A stretch of 64,000 nucleotides of DNA from Chelativorans xinjiangensis. GTDB taxonomy: Bacteria > Pseudomonadota > Alphaproteobacteria > Rhizobiales > Rhizobiaceae. The first letter of the stretch is position 1; each line of letters starts with the position of its first letter. Location: positions 16,500-80,499 of the forward strand of contig NZ_WQNH01000042.1 in the NCBI RefSeq assembly GCF_009812055.1, read 5' to 3'. Under the pieces are notes generated by a model that worked only from the letters and a program-made list of their open reading frames with translations, did no database searches and had not been told where the DNA came from. Position numbers and translations under genes: made by a program. This document shows, in pieces, positions 37,094 to 46,061 of the stretch.

Positions 37094-39199
37094 ATGAACA
37101 CACACGCCAACGTAAAGATCGGCCATTCGGCCTGCCCGCACGACTGCCCCTCCACCTGCGCGCTCGATGTCGAGATCGTTGATGGCCGCATCGGCCGCGT
37201 GCACGGCGCCAAGGACAACAGCTACACCGCCGGCGTCATCTGCGCCAAGGTGGCGCGCTATGCCGAGCGCGTGCATCATCCAGACCGCCTTTTGAAGCCG
37301 CTGGTGCGCACTGGGGCCAAGGGGGAGGGGGCGTGGCGCGAGGCGAGCTGGGACGCCGCGCTCGACCGCGTGGCCGAGGCGTTCCTGAAGGCCGAGGAAA
37401 GGTTCGGCAGCCAGACCGTCTGGCCCTATCAGTATGCCGGCACGATGGGCCTCGTGCAGCGCGATTCGATCCATCGCCTGCGCCACGCCAAGCGCTATTC
37501 CGATTTCTTCGGCACCATCTGCACAAACCCCGCCTGGGCCGGCTACGTCATGGGCACCGGAGACCTGCGCGGGCCGGACCCGCGCGAGATGGTCAAGGCC
37601 GATTGCGTCGTCATCTGGGGCACCAACGCGGTCGCCACCCAGGTCAACGTGATGACCCACGCCATCCGGGCGCGCAAGGAACGCGGGGCGAAGATCGTCG
37701 TCATCGACGTCTACGACAACGCAACCATGAAGCAGGCCGATCTCGGCCTGATCGTCAATCCCGGCACCGACGGCGCGCTCGCCTGCGCGGTCATGCACGT
37801 GCTCTTCCGCGACAATCTCGCCGACCGGGAGTATCTGGAAAGATACACGGACGACCCGAAGGGGCTCGAAGCGCATCTTTCCACCCGCACGCCCGAATGG
37901 GCAGAAGCCATCACCGGCGTGCCGGCGGCCGAGATCGAGGTTTTCGCGAGGCTGGTGGGCGAGACCAGGCGCACCTATTTCCGCCTCGGCTACGGCTTCA
38001 CGCGCAACCGCAACGGCGCCGTCAACATGCATGCGGCGCTTTCCATTGCCGCCGTCACCGGCTGCTGGAAATACGAGGGCGGCGGCGCTTTCCACTCCAA
38101 CTCGTCGATCTTCGGCCTCGACAAGTCGCTTATCGAGGGGCACGCCTTGCGCGATCCTTCCGTGCGTTCGCTCGACCAGTCGCAGATCGGCCGCGTTCTC
38201 ACCGGCGAGGAGGCGGCGCTCCACGGCGGCCCGCCCGTCACCGCCATGCTGATCCAGAACACCAACCCGGCCAATGTGGCGCCGGAGCAGCGGCTCGTGA
38301 AGCGGGGTTTCCTGCGCGACGACCTCTTCGTGTGCGTGCACGAGCAGTTCATGACCGACACGGCCATGTTCGCCGATGTCGTGCTGCCGGCCACCATGTT
38401 CCTGGAGCATGACGACATCTATCGCGGCGGCGGCCACCAGCACATCCTGCTCGGCCCCAAGCTCATCGATGCGCCCGGCGAGGCGCGGCCGAACCTCTTC
38501 GTCATCGAGGAGCTCGCCAAGCGCCTGGGTGTCGCGGACAAACCGGGCTTCGGCCTTTCGGCACGCGAGCATCTGGACTGGATGCTCGGCCGGCGCGGTC
38601 TCGGCACCTTCGACAGCTTCCGCCACGACCGCTGGGCCGATGTGCAGCCGGATTTCGACACGGCGCACTTCATCGGCGGCTTCGCCCACCCCGGCGGCAA
38701 GTTCCGCTTCCGCCCCGACTGGACGGGTACGCCCGGCCCGACGCGCCCGCCGGCATCGATCGGTATCCAAGGCCCTTACGCGCGCCTGCCCGAATTTCCC
38801 GACCATGTGGACTTCATCGAGGCAGCGGATGCCGCGCATCCCTTCCGGCTCGCCACCTCGCCGGCCCGCACCTTCCTGAATTCGAGCTTCACCGAGACGC
38901 CCGGCTCGAAAAAGCGCGAGGGACGGCCGGAGCTGATGCTGCATCCCGACGATGCGGCGGGGCTCGGCATCGCCGCGGGCGACCGCGTCGAGGTCGGAAA
39001 CGAGCGTGGCGAGGTGGTGCTGCATGCAAAGCTCTTCGACGGCCTGCGCCGTGGCGTCGTCATCGCCGAAGGCATCTGGCCCAACGGTGCCCACGAGCGC
39101 GGCGAGGGCATCAACGTGCTGACGGGAGCCGACGCCGTCGCGCCGCACGGCGGCGCTGCGTTTCACGACACCAAGGTGTGGGTGAGGGCGGCTCCCTAA
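37094..39199 (+). CDS. Molybdopterin-dependent oxidoreductase catalytic subunit
   Basis: The 701-residue protein belongs to the DMSO-reductase superfamily. The N-terminus has a [4Fe-4S] motif, C-x3-C-x3-C and a later Cys (CPHDCPSTC...VICAK, about residues 13-48). The TICTNPAWAGYVMG segment sits where the molybdenum-ligand region lies in this family, and a C-terminal molydopterin dinucleotide-binding domain (about 590-700) ends the protein. No Tat signal or electron-transfer subunit gene is present, so it is probably cytoplasmic. The substrate is unknown. It depends on cofactor made by MoaD/MoaE, encoded at 25.8-26.5 kb. Confidence 0.88.
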   Translation: MNTHANVKIGHSACPHDCPSTCALDVEIVDGRIGRVHGAKDNSYTAGVICAKVARYAERVHHPDRLLKPLVRTGAKGEGAWREASWDAALDRVAEAFLKAEERFGSQTVWPYQYAGTMGLVQRDSIHRLRHAKRYSDFFGTICTNPAWAGYVMGTGDLRGPDPREMVKADCVVIWGTNAVATQVNVMTHAIRARKERGAKIVVIDVYDNATMKQADLGLIVNPGTDGALACAVMHVLFRDNLADREYLERYTDDPKGLEAHLSTRTPEWAEAITGVPAAEIEVFARLVGETRRTYFRLGYGFTRNRNGAVNMHAALSIAAVTGCWKYEGGGAFHSNSSIFGLDKSLIEGHALRDPSVRSLDQSQIGRVLTGEEAALHGGPPVTAMLIQNTNPANVAPEQRLVKRGFLRDDLFVCVHEQFMTDTAMFADVVLPATMFLEHDDIYRGGGHQHILLGPKLIDAPGEARPNLFVIEELAKRLGVADKPGFGLSAREHLDWMLGRRGLGTFDSFRHDRWADVQPDFDTAHFIGGFAHPGGKFRFRPDWTGTPGPTRPPASIGIQGPYARLPEFPDHVDFIEAADAAHPFRLATSPARTFLNSSFTETPGSKKREGRPELMLHPDDAAGLGIAAGDRVEVGNERGEVVLHAKLFDGLRRGVVIAEGIWPNGAHERGEGINVLTGADAVAPHGGAAFHDTKVWVRAAP

Positions 39200-39213
39200 C
39201 TCATTATTTTGTC

Positions 39214-39261
39214 GCAATTCCGGACGGAAAACCGGCTTCCACTTTTCCTGGAATTGCTCTA
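39214..39261. repeat. AGAGCAATTCCAGGAAAA-type intergenic repeat, copy 2
   Basis: CAATTCCGGACGGAAAACCGG...TTTTCCTGGAATTGCTCTA forms a stem of CAATTCC with GGAATTG. It fills the gap between two converging genes, and its end supplies the TAG stop of the LacI-type gene. It probably terminates both transcripts. Confidence 0.78.
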
Positions 39262-40329
39262 ATCCCGCGGCGGCGCCGTCGACCCGCGGACGACGAGCTC
39301 CGTGTCGATCTTCTCCCGCCAGGTCTCACCGTGGTGATCCAGGATCGCCCGCACGGCCCGGCGGCCGATTTCGGCGATCGGCTGCCGGATCGTCGTAAGG
39401 GGAGGGGTGGAGGTGGCGCTTTCCGGCACGCCGTCGAAGCCGATGATGGAGACGTCGGCGGGCACGGAGATCCCTTTCGCCTTGAGCCAGTCGAGCGCGA
39501 AGAATGCGATCCGGTCCGATTGGGCGAGGATCGCCGTCGGTGGGGAGGGCGAGGCAAAGATCTCCTCCAGCGCCGACTGGACGGTCTCCCTGTCGCACAG
39601 CGTCTCGAAGATCGGCACGTTGCTCGTGTCGATGCCGAACGCCTCCAGCGCTTCGAAATAGCCCCTCACGCGGTCGCGCGAGGTCGAATAGCTTGCAGCG
39701 TTCACCCGCTCCATCGTCGCTCTGCCCGAGCTGCCCTCGATGAACTCCATGGAGAGAACGGCAAAGCGGCGGTGGCCGAGTTCCGCCAGGTGGCGGGCGG
39801 CGCGGCCTGCGCCCTCGATGTTGTCGATGCTGACCACCGACATGGCATCGTCCTTGGTGCCGAAATCCAGCGCCACGAAGGGCAGCTGCCGCTCGCGCGA
39901 CAGCGCGATCAGCCGCTCCGCGCCCTTGAGGCAAAAAAGGATGAAGCCGTCGACAAGCGCGCTGTGCACGTTCCAGGCGAGCTCCTCCTCGTTCGCCGCC
40001 GAGACCAGCGAAATGCCGGTGCCGTTGGCGTCGCAGGCCTCGGTGATGCCCGCCATCAGGACGCGCGCATACGGGTCTTCGAAGAAGTAGGCGAGCGGTT
40101 CCACCGTGGCGACCCCGATGGCGTTCACCTTGCCGGCGCTGAGCATCCGCCCCTTCGGGTCCGGGCCGCGATAGCCGATCGACTTTGCCGCCTCCAGGAC
40201 CCGCTCGCGAACTTCCTCCCGCACGATGTCGGGCCTGTTGAAGACGTTGGAGGCCGTACCCTTGGAAACGCCCGCCGCCTTGGCCACGTCGTGCAGCGTG
40301 GGTGCCTTTGCGAAATCGATCTTCGCCAT
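39259..40329 (-). CDS. LacI family transcriptional regulator
   Basis: The 356-residue repressor has an N-terminal helix-turn-helix (PTLHDVAKAAGVSKGTASNVFNR split by the turn, about residues 11-32) and hinge. A periplasmic-binding-protein-like effector domain (about 70-345) contains FILFCLKG, FVALDFG, VVSIDN and GFDGVPES. The effector is probably a sugar or related metabolite but cannot be named. AGAGGAAG precedes the ATG. Three near-identical palindromic operators lie upstream, one overlapping its own -35, so it very likely represses itself. Confidence 0.92.
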   Translation of the reverse strand: MAKIDFAKAPTLHDVAKAAGVSKGTASNVFNRPDIVREEVRERVLEAAKSIGYRGPDPKGRMLSAGKVNAIGVATVEPLAYFFEDPYARVLMAGITEACDANGTGISLVSAANEEELAWNVHSALVDGFILFCLKGAERLIALSRERQLPFVALDFGTKDDAMSVVSIDNIEGAGRAARHLAELGHRRFAVLSMEFIEGSSGRATMERVNAASYSTSRDRVRGYFEALEAFGIDTSNVPIFETLCDRETVQSALEEIFASPSPPTAILAQSDRIAFFALDWLKAKGISVPADVSIIGFDGVPESATSTPPLTTIRQPIAEIGRRAVRAILDHHGETWREKIDTELVVRGSTAPPRD

Positions 40330-40360
40330 GCTTCCTCTTTCAGCCGATTTCCAAGCTCTT

Positions 40361-40389
40361 GATATAGCACCGACCTTGAACCGGTTCAA
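40361..40389 (-). promoter_or_regulatory. Predicted promoter of the LacI-type gene
   Basis: On the minus strand, TTGAAC (40384-40389) and TATATC (40361-40366) are separated by 17 bases. The -35 hexamer is the left half of operator 1, consistent with autorepression. Confidence 0.6.
40376..40389. promoter_or_regulatory. Operator O1
   Basis: TTGAACCGGTTCAA is a perfect 14-bp palindrome with a central CG, the hallmark of LacI-family operators. It overlaps the -35 of the minus-strand promoter and lies just upstream of the plus-strand -35. Confidence 0.85.
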
Positions 40390-40396
40390 ATTTTGC

Positions 40397-40424
40397 TTGA
40401 CGTACGCCTGGGGACGTATATCAT
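40397..40424 (+). promoter_or_regulatory. Predicted promoter of the DUF1127 gene
   Basis: TTGACG (40397-40402) and TATCAT (40419-40424) are separated by 16 bases. O1 lies upstream and O2 begins immediately after the -10, a layout that would let a repressor block initiation. Confidence 0.6.
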
Positions 40425-40438
40425 TTGAACCGGTCCAA
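40425..40438. promoter_or_regulatory. Operator O2
   Basis: TTGAACCGGTCCAA differs from O1 at one position. It directly follows the plus-strand -10 hexamer. Confidence 0.85.
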
Positions 40439-40457
40439 GATCCGATGCATCTACGGT

Positions 40458-40471
40458 TTGAACCGGTCCAA
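40458..40471. promoter_or_regulatory. Operator O3
   Basis: TTGAACCGGTCCAA is identical to O2 and starts 33 bases after it, close to three helical turns. It lies 51 bases before the DUF1127 start. Confidence 0.85.
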
Positions 40472-40521
40472 CATGTGATTGCGCTGGAAGGAGTGCAATC
40501 GCCGGGGAAGGAGTGTGCAAA

Positions 40522-40785
40522 ATGTCCACGACGGCTATTTCCGCAAAATTACGCAAAGAACGTGTCAGGTACGATCTTCTCGGCACGCTGCTGGCAGGCT
40601 GGCGCGCCATGCGGCTCCATCGTCGAGAGCGCCGGGCGATGGTCGCAATCTCGCGTCTGGACCCGCGCCTCATCAGCGACATGGGTTTCGACCCGGAGCT
40701 GATTTACGAGGCGTTGGACGGCAGCTGGGACGAGGTCGATCCCGCCCGCTTGCTGAGGCACCTGCCGAGGAAGGCGCGCATTTGA
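40522..40785 (+). CDS. DUF1127 domain protein
   Basis: This 87-residue basic protein has the DUF1127 segment (about residues 25-62) with LLAGWRAMRLHRRERRAM, then LDPRLISDMGFD. Short members of this family in Agrobacterium and Rhodobacter have been linked to RNA turnover and phosphate or stress responses. This one carries an extra C-terminal tail of about 25 residues. AAGGAG precedes the ATG at good spacing. It is the only plus-strand gene after the three LacI operators. Confidence 0.88.
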   Translation: MSTTAISAKLRKERVRYDLLGTLLAGWRAMRLHRRERRAMVAISRLDPRLISDMGFDPELIYEALDGSWDEVDPARLLRHLPRKARI

Positions 40786-40830
40786 GGATGCGGTTGAAGC
40801 GGGACGCGTTTAGGCGGAACCAAGTATTGC

Positions 40831-41538
40831 CTATGGCGTGCGCCGCGCCAGGTCCTCAAGGTTCACCGCTTCTTCCACCGAGGAGGGCACCAGCAAGCTG
40901 GCGCGTCCGCCCCAGCCGATGTCCCCGGCTGCGGAGAACACCGTCTTGCCGCCTTCCATGCGCGCCTTGCCGGAGGCGACCAGCGCCAGGGCGAGGGGGT
41001 AGAGCCGGTGCTCCGCCTTCAGAACACGCTCGGTGAGCCGCTCTTCCGTATCGTCGGGAAGCACCGGAACCGCCGCCTGGGCGATGATCGGGCCGTCATC
41101 CGTCTTCGCAGTGACGAAGTGCACCGTGCAGCCGTGGACGCGCATGCCCGCTTGCAGCGCCCGGGCGTGGCTCGACAATCCCTTGAAGAGCGGCAGGAGC
41201 GAGGGATGGATGTTGATCATCCTGCCTTGCCAGCGGGCGACGAAATCGGAGCTCAAAAGCCGCATGAAGCCGGCCAGGCAGATGATCTCCGCTCCCTGGG
41301 CGGCGAGCGCCTCGTCCAGCGCCGCCTCGTGCGCGGCCCTGTCGGCATGCTCCGTGCGCGGCACCGCCACTGCGCGGATGCCGGCAGCCTCGGCGGCGGC
41401 CAACCCCGGCGCGTCCGCCTGGTCGCTGATGACACCGGTGATCTCGGCCGGATAGTCGCTCTCGGCAGAGGCGCGGATGAGGGCGCTCATATTGGTGCCG
41501 CGGCCGGAAATGAGGATCGCCGTCTTCTTCTTCGTCAT
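40831..41538 (-). CDS. purN: Phosphoribosylglycinamide formyltransferase
   Basis: PurN transfers a formyl group from 10-formyl-THF in purine synthesis. The 235-residue protein has [25 protein letters not shown] with the catalytic His, and [17 protein letters not shown] with the catalytic Asp. The start overlaps the purM stop as ATGA. The last 35 residues extend beyond the usual core. Confidence 0.96.
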   Translation of the reverse strand: MTKKKTAILISGRGTNMSALIRASAESDYPAEITGVISDQADAPGLAAAEAAGIRAVAVPRTEHADRAAHEAALDEALAAQGAEIICLAGFMRLLSSDFVARWQGRMINIHPSLLPLFKGLSSHARALQAGMRVHGCTVHFVTAKTDDGPIIAQAAVPVLPDDTEERLTERVLKAEHRLYPLALALVASGKARMEGGKTVFSAAGDIGWGGRASLLVPSSVEEAVNLEDLARRTP

Positions 41539-42611
41539 AGATCGAGCTCTCTGCGGTAGATCACGCCTCGTTCGCGCCGCGCCACGACGCTGCCGAGCGT
41601 TTCCACATGCTCGCCCGCCTGCTGCAGCACGGCGGCCACCTGCGCGGCCTGGCCCGCCGCCACCACGGCAATCATGCCGATACCGCAGTTGAAAGTGCGC
41701 AGCATCTCCTCCGCCTGCACACCGCCTTCGGCGGACAGCCACGAGAAAACCGGCGGCACCTCGATTGCGGACAGATCGATTTCCGCCGCGTAGACCTCCG
41801 GCAGGACGCGCGGCAGGTTTTCGGGAAAGCCGCCGCCGGTGATGTGCGCCAGCGCCTTGATGCCGTGCGTATCGGAGATCGCCTCAAGCAGTGGCTTCAC
41901 GTAGATGCGCGTCGGCTCCAGAAGGGCTTCGGCGAGCGTCCGATCCGTGTCGAAGGGAGCGGGAGAGCCCCAGGAAAGGCCGCTCTGCGCGACGATCTTG
42001 CGCACCAGCGAGAAGCCGTTGGAGTGCAGCCCGGAGGAGGCGATGCCGAGGATGACGTCTCCCTCCACGATGTCGTCGGTCGGCAGAAGCCGGCCGCGCT
42101 CGGCAGCACCCACGGCAAAGCCGGCAAGGTCGTAGTCGCCGTCCCGGTACATACCCGGCATCTCCGCCGTCTCACCGCCGATCAGCGCGCAGCCCGCGCG
42201 GCGGCACCCCTCGGCAATGCCGGAGACGATCGCTTCCCCCTGGTCCGGATCGAGCTTGCCGGTGGCGAAATAGTCGAGGAAGAAAAGCGGCTCGGCGCCC
42301 TGCACCACGAGGTCGTTGACGCACATGGCGACGAGGTCGATGCCCACAGTGTCGTGCTTGTCCGCCTCGATGGCGACCTTCAGCTTGGTGCCCACCCCGT
42401 CGTTGGCGGCCACCAGGACGGGGTCGGAGAAGCCGGCCGCCTTGAGATCGAACAGGCCGCCGAAGCCGCCGATCTCACCGTCCGCGCCCGGCCGGCGCGT
42501 GGAACGCACCAGCGGCTTGATCCTTTCCACGAGGGCGTTGCCCGCATCGATGTCCACGCCGGCATCGGCGTAGCTCAGTCCGTTCTTCCTGTCGCTCATC
42601 GATTGCCCCAT
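41535..42611 (-). CDS. purM: Phosphoribosylformylglycinamidine cyclo-ligase
   Basis: PurM closes the imidazole ring of AIR in purine synthesis. The 358-residue protein has [17 protein letters not shown] at the start, the ATP-binding and GVGTKLK segments, and the C-terminal [13 protein letters not shown]. The ATG at 42611 has GGGAGAAG upstream; ATG at 42599 is the alternative. It heads the purM-purN operon. Confidence 0.96.
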   Translation of the reverse strand: MGQSMSDRKNGLSYADAGVDIDAGNALVERIKPLVRSTRRPGADGEIGGFGGLFDLKAAGFSDPVLVAANDGVGTKLKVAIEADKHDTVGIDLVAMCVNDLVVQGAEPLFFLDYFATGKLDPDQGEAIVSGIAEGCRRAGCALIGGETAEMPGMYRDGDYDLAGFAVGAAERGRLLPTDDIVEGDVILGIASSGLHSNGFSLVRKIVAQSGLSWGSPAPFDTDRTLAEALLEPTRIYVKPLLEAISDTHGIKALAHITGGGFPENLPRVLPEVYAAEIDLSAIEVPPVFSWLSAEGGVQAEEMLRTFNCGIGMIAVVAAGQAAQVAAVLQQAGEHVETLGSVVARRERGVIYRRELDL

Positions 42612-42807
42612 TGGCACTTCTCCCGGCTATTGGCACGAAGCAGCATGTGACCGCAAGGAGCGTGGCGTTCGGCGCACAGGCAAGATATACCCCGCGTACC
42701 TGCCTGTGGACCAATTCTTTTCTCTTGAAGCGGCGGGAACGGCCGGCCATCTATGCCCACGAAAGGCTTGAGGAACGGCGGGACCGGGAGACGGTGGAGA
42801 CAGAGGC

Positions 42808-43371
42808 TTGACCATTCCCAACATCATCACGCTTTTCCGGTTCCTGCTTGTGCCGGCGGTCGTCTTCGCGCTTTTGACGGAGGAGGTGGGCTGGGCCTTC
42901 GCCGGATTCCTGGCCGCGGCCGTCTCCGACGGCGTCGACGGCTTCATCGCCCGCCAGTTCGACCAGCGCAGCGAGCTCGGCGCCTATCTCGACCCCATCG
43001 CCGACAAGCTGTTGCTCGTCAGCGTCTTCGTGGTGCTCGGCTATATGGGCCACCTGCCGCTGTGGCTGGTGGTGGCCGCCGTCTCGCGCGATGCGCTGAT
43101 CGTCGGAGGCGTGGTGCTGTCGACCGTCATGGGAAATCCGGTGGCCATGAAGCCGCTCCTCGTGTCGAAGGCAAACACGCTGGCGCAGTTGCTGCTTGCC
43201 GCGCTGGTGCTGGCCAGCCTGTCGCTCTCCTTCACGCTGGGCATCTTCTATGACGGCCTGGTCTATCTTTGCGGGCTCTTGACCGCAGCTTCCGGCGCGG
43301 CCTATCTCGTGTCCTGGATCAAGCATATGGGCGGTTATGTCGACACAGGCACCCCACAAGGACGAGGCTGA
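42808..43371 (+). CDS. CDP-alcohol phosphatidyltransferase family protein
   Basis: The 187-residue membrane protein has the family motif in SDGVDGFIARQF...GAYLDPIADK (about residues 40-67) and five or six hydrophobic segments. It is a second paralogue beside pgsA at 26.5 kb, so it may make another phospholipid. The start is TTG at 42808, giving MTIPNIITLFRF, which matches the family N-terminus; no ATG fits. It overlaps the next gene by 35 bases. Confidence 0.88.
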   Translation: MTIPNIITLFRFLLVPAVVFALLTEEVGWAFAGFLAAAVSDGVDGFIARQFDQRSELGAYLDPIADKLLLVSVFVVLGYMGHLPLWLVVAAVSRDALIVGGVVLSTVMGNPVAMKPLLVSKANTLAQLLLAALVLASLSLSFTLGIFYDGLVYLCGLLTAASGAAYLVSWIKHMGGYVDTGTPQGRG

Positions 43372-44497
43372 CAGGGCGCCCAAGGGTGGTGGGCCGGAGC
43401 GTGGCGGACTTATCCGGCAGGCCGTCTTCTGGCTCATCGCCGCAAGCGTTCTTGTCCTTTTTCTCTATGTCTTCAGCTCAATCCTGCTGCCCTTCCTGGC
43501 CGGCATGGTGCTGGCCTATTTCCTCGACCCCGTGGCCGACCGGTTGCAGCGGATCGGCCTGTCGCGGCTGGTCGCGACCATCGTTATTCTGGTCGCCTTC
43601 GTCGTTGCGCTGGCGCTGGCGCTGATGGTGGTCATCCCGGTACTGGGCAACCAGCTGATCGAGTTCGCCGAGCGCTTGCCGGACTATCTTTCCCGCCTCC
43701 AGGCCCTGATCACGAGCCTCGATCCCGGGTGGTTCGAGGAGGCAGTGGGGGTAAATCCGCAGGCCCTGCAGGAGGGGCTGACCTCGCTTCTGGCGCAAGG
43801 CACCGGTTTCCTCGCCACCCTTTTCAGGTCGATCTGGAGCTCCGGCCTGGCGCTGGTCAACCTGGCGAGCCTTTTCGTCGTCACGCCGGTGGTCGCCTTC
43901 TATATGCTGCTCGACTGGGACCGCATGATCGAGAAGGTGGACAGCTGGGTGCCGCGCGAGCACCTGGAGACGGTGCGCCAGATCGCCCGCGACATCAACT
44001 CCGCCACCGCCGGCTTCGTGCGCGGGCAGGGCACGCTGTGCCTCATCCTTGGCGTCCTCTATGCCGCCGGACTGACGGCGGTGGGCCTCAATTTCGGCCT
44101 GCTGATCGGGCTTTTCGCCGGGCTCATCAGCTTTATTCCCTTCGTCGGCTCGCTGGTGGGGCTGGCCCTGTCGGTGGGGGTGGCCGTCGTGCAGTTCTGG
44201 CCGGAGTGGTATTGGGTGGCGGCGGTGGCGGCGATCTTCTTCGCCGGACAGTTCATCGAGGGCAATCTCCTCCATCCATGGCTGATGGGCCGCAGCGTGG
44301 GGCTCCACCCGGTGTGGCTGATGTTCTCGCTCTTCGCGTTCAGCTATCTGTTCGGCTTCGCCGGGCTTCTGATCGCCGTTCCGACCGCCGCCGCGATCGC
44401 CGTGCTCGTGCGCTTCGCGTTGGGGCGCTACATGGCCTCTCCTCTGTACAGCGGTGGCAAGCCGCCCGAAGCGGATGCGAAGAACGGCGGCAAATGA
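43337..44497 (+). CDS. AI-2E family transporter (PerM/YdiK-like)
   Basis: This 386-residue membrane protein has a short cytoplasmic N-terminus, about eight helices and the PVVAFYMLLDWDRM and FIPFVGSLVG segments typical of the family. Members have been linked to autoinducer-2 export and to sodium/proton exchange, so the substrate is open. It is coupled upstream to the phosphatidyltransferase gene and downstream to hdaA (ATGA overlap). Confidence 0.9.
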   Translation: MSTQAPHKDEADRAPKGGGPERGGLIRQAVFWLIAASVLVLFLYVFSSILLPFLAGMVLAYFLDPVADRLQRIGLSRLVATIVILVAFVVALALALMVVIPVLGNQLIEFAERLPDYLSRLQALITSLDPGWFEEAVGVNPQALQEGLTSLLAQGTGFLATLFRSIWSSGLALVNLASLFVVTPVVAFYMLLDWDRMIEKVDSWVPREHLETVRQIARDINSATAGFVRGQGTLCLILGVLYAAGLTAVGLNFGLLIGLFAGLISFIPFVGSLVGLALSVGVAVVQFWPEWYWVAAVAAIFFAGQFIEGNLLHPWLMGRSVGLHPVWLMFSLFAFSYLFGFAGLLIAVPTAAAIAVLVRFALGRYMASPLYSGGKPPEADAKNGGK

Positions 44498-45180
44498 CAC
44501 GCAGAGGGCCTCCGCCACGGCAATTGCCGCTCGACCTTGCGCATGAAGAAGCGCGCTCGCGCGACGACCTTGTGGTCACGCCGGCCAACGCGCGCGCCGT
44601 GGCGCTGGTGGAAAGCTGGCCAGACTGGCCGTCGCCCGTCACCGTGCTGGCGGGGCCGGCGGGGGCGGGCAAGTCGCATCTGGCCGCGATCTGGCGCGCT
44701 CATTCCGGCGCCCGGCAGGTGGCCGCCGACGAGATCGATGCGGCAGCCCTTGCCGCGGCCGAGCATGGGCCCGTATTCGTCGACGACGCAGATAGCACCA
44801 CGCGCGACGAGACCGGCCTCTTCCATCTCATCAATACGGTGAAGGGGGCCGATACCCATCTGCTTCTGACCGCACGGCGTTTTCCCACCGGCTGGGGCGT
44901 GCGCCTGCCCGACCTTCTCTCGCGCCTCAAGGCGGCGGCGCTGGTGGAGATCGACGAGCCGGACGACGTGCTTCTTGCCGGCGTCATCGTGAAGCTCTTC
45001 GCCGACCGTCAGGTGGCGGTGGAGCCGCATGTGGTGCAGTTTCTGGTGCGCCGCATCGAGCGCTCGCTTTCGACGGCGCAGCAGGTCGTGGAACACCTCG
45101 ACCGCGCTGCGCTCGAGCGCAAGACGCGCATCACGCGGGCGCTAGCGGCAGACGTCGTCGGCGCCATGGAAACAGGGTGA
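44494..45180 (+). CDS. hdaA: DnaA-like regulatory inactivator HdaA
   Basis: The 228-residue protein has a DnaA-like AAA+ fold: a PPRQLPLDL N-terminal clamp-binding-like motif, Walker A GPAGAGKSHL, and VFVDDAD as a Walker B-like segment. It lacks the DNA-binding domain IV of DnaA. HdaA with the beta clamp promotes ATP hydrolysis by DnaA to limit initiation. Location after the AI-2E permease is typical in Hyphomicrobiales. Confidence 0.9.
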   Translation: MTRRGPPPRQLPLDLAHEEARSRDDLVVTPANARAVALVESWPDWPSPVTVLAGPAGAGKSHLAAIWRAHSGARQVAADEIDAAALAAAEHGPVFVDDADSTTRDETGLFHLINTVKGADTHLLLTARRFPTGWGVRLPDLLSRLKAAALVEIDEPDDVLLAGVIVKLFADRQVAVEPHVVQFLVRRIERSLSTAQQVVEHLDRAALERKTRITRALAADVVGAMETG

Positions 45181-45247
45181 TGCGATTTCGCGGTTGATTC
45201 CCTCGCCGCGCGCTTGAACGGGCTGCGGCCGTCGATTAGATGAAACC

Positions 45248-45901
45248 ATGTTTTGTCTCAGGCTGTCCTTCACCGTGGCCGTTCTGGCGACGGTGGCGGT
45301 GTATCCCCTTGCGCGAATCTTGCCGGACTGGATGGCCTGGGAGAACCAGCCCGTCGAGAACGCCGGCTCGCTTGTCCTTCTGGTCGGCATGGTGACCGCG
45401 CTCCTTTACCAGCACCGGTCGGAAGAGCGAAAGTGGAAATGGCTGTGGCGCGCCGCAGCGCCCCTCTGGCTTATCCTTCTGGCGCGCGAATTGAGCTGGG
45501 GCGCGGCGTTCTATCCGCCCACCCAGATGACCATTGACGGGCCGATATTCTCTTCCGACCACCTGTGGTACAAACCGGTGGTCTATCCCCTTGTCGCCCT
45601 GATCGGCGTGGCGATCGTCTATATCGTCTTGCGCCATCGCCTTGTGGATAAGGCCGGCGAAGTGATCCGCGCCGGTGCAGCGCCATGGCTCGAGATGCTG
45701 CTGGCGCTCGTGTGCATCGCCGTCGCGACCATTGCCGAAGGCCACGGCGGTGTGCTGAACGGCTGGATCGGCGGCCACTCGATGCTCATCGAGGAACTCG
45801 CGGAACTGGCGGCAGCCCTGTGGCTTTTTACCGGCCAGGCGCGTGTGCGGGCATTCCAGCTCAAAGAAAGCCGCACCGGGGACTTGCTCCGCACATCGTG
45901 A
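45248..45901 (+). CDS. Membrane protein of unknown function
   Basis: The 217-residue protein has about six hydrophobic segments, at about residues 7-25, 38-55, 69-85, 111-130, 147-165 and 180-195. An acidic GxIEELAELAAAL segment precedes the last helix. No family is recognised. It sits between hdaA and tRNA-Pro and has no evident partner. Confidence 0.72.
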   Translation: MFCLRLSFTVAVLATVAVYPLARILPDWMAWENQPVENAGSLVLLVGMVTALLYQHRSEERKWKWLWRAAAPLWLILLARELSWGAAFYPPTQMTIDGPIFSSDHLWYKPVVYPLVALIGVAIVYIVLRHRLVDKAGEVIRAGAAPWLEMLLALVCIAVATIAEGHGGVLNGWIGGHSMLIEELAELAAALWLFTGQARVRAFQLKESRTGDLLRTS

Positions 45902-45923
45902 GACTATAGGGAATTCAGCGCCT

Positions 45924-46000
<77 letters not shown>

Positions 46001-46061
46001 GGATTTCCCGGCCATTGAGGCCGGCATGGAACGAATAGAACCGAGAGTGAGGGTCGCCAAA

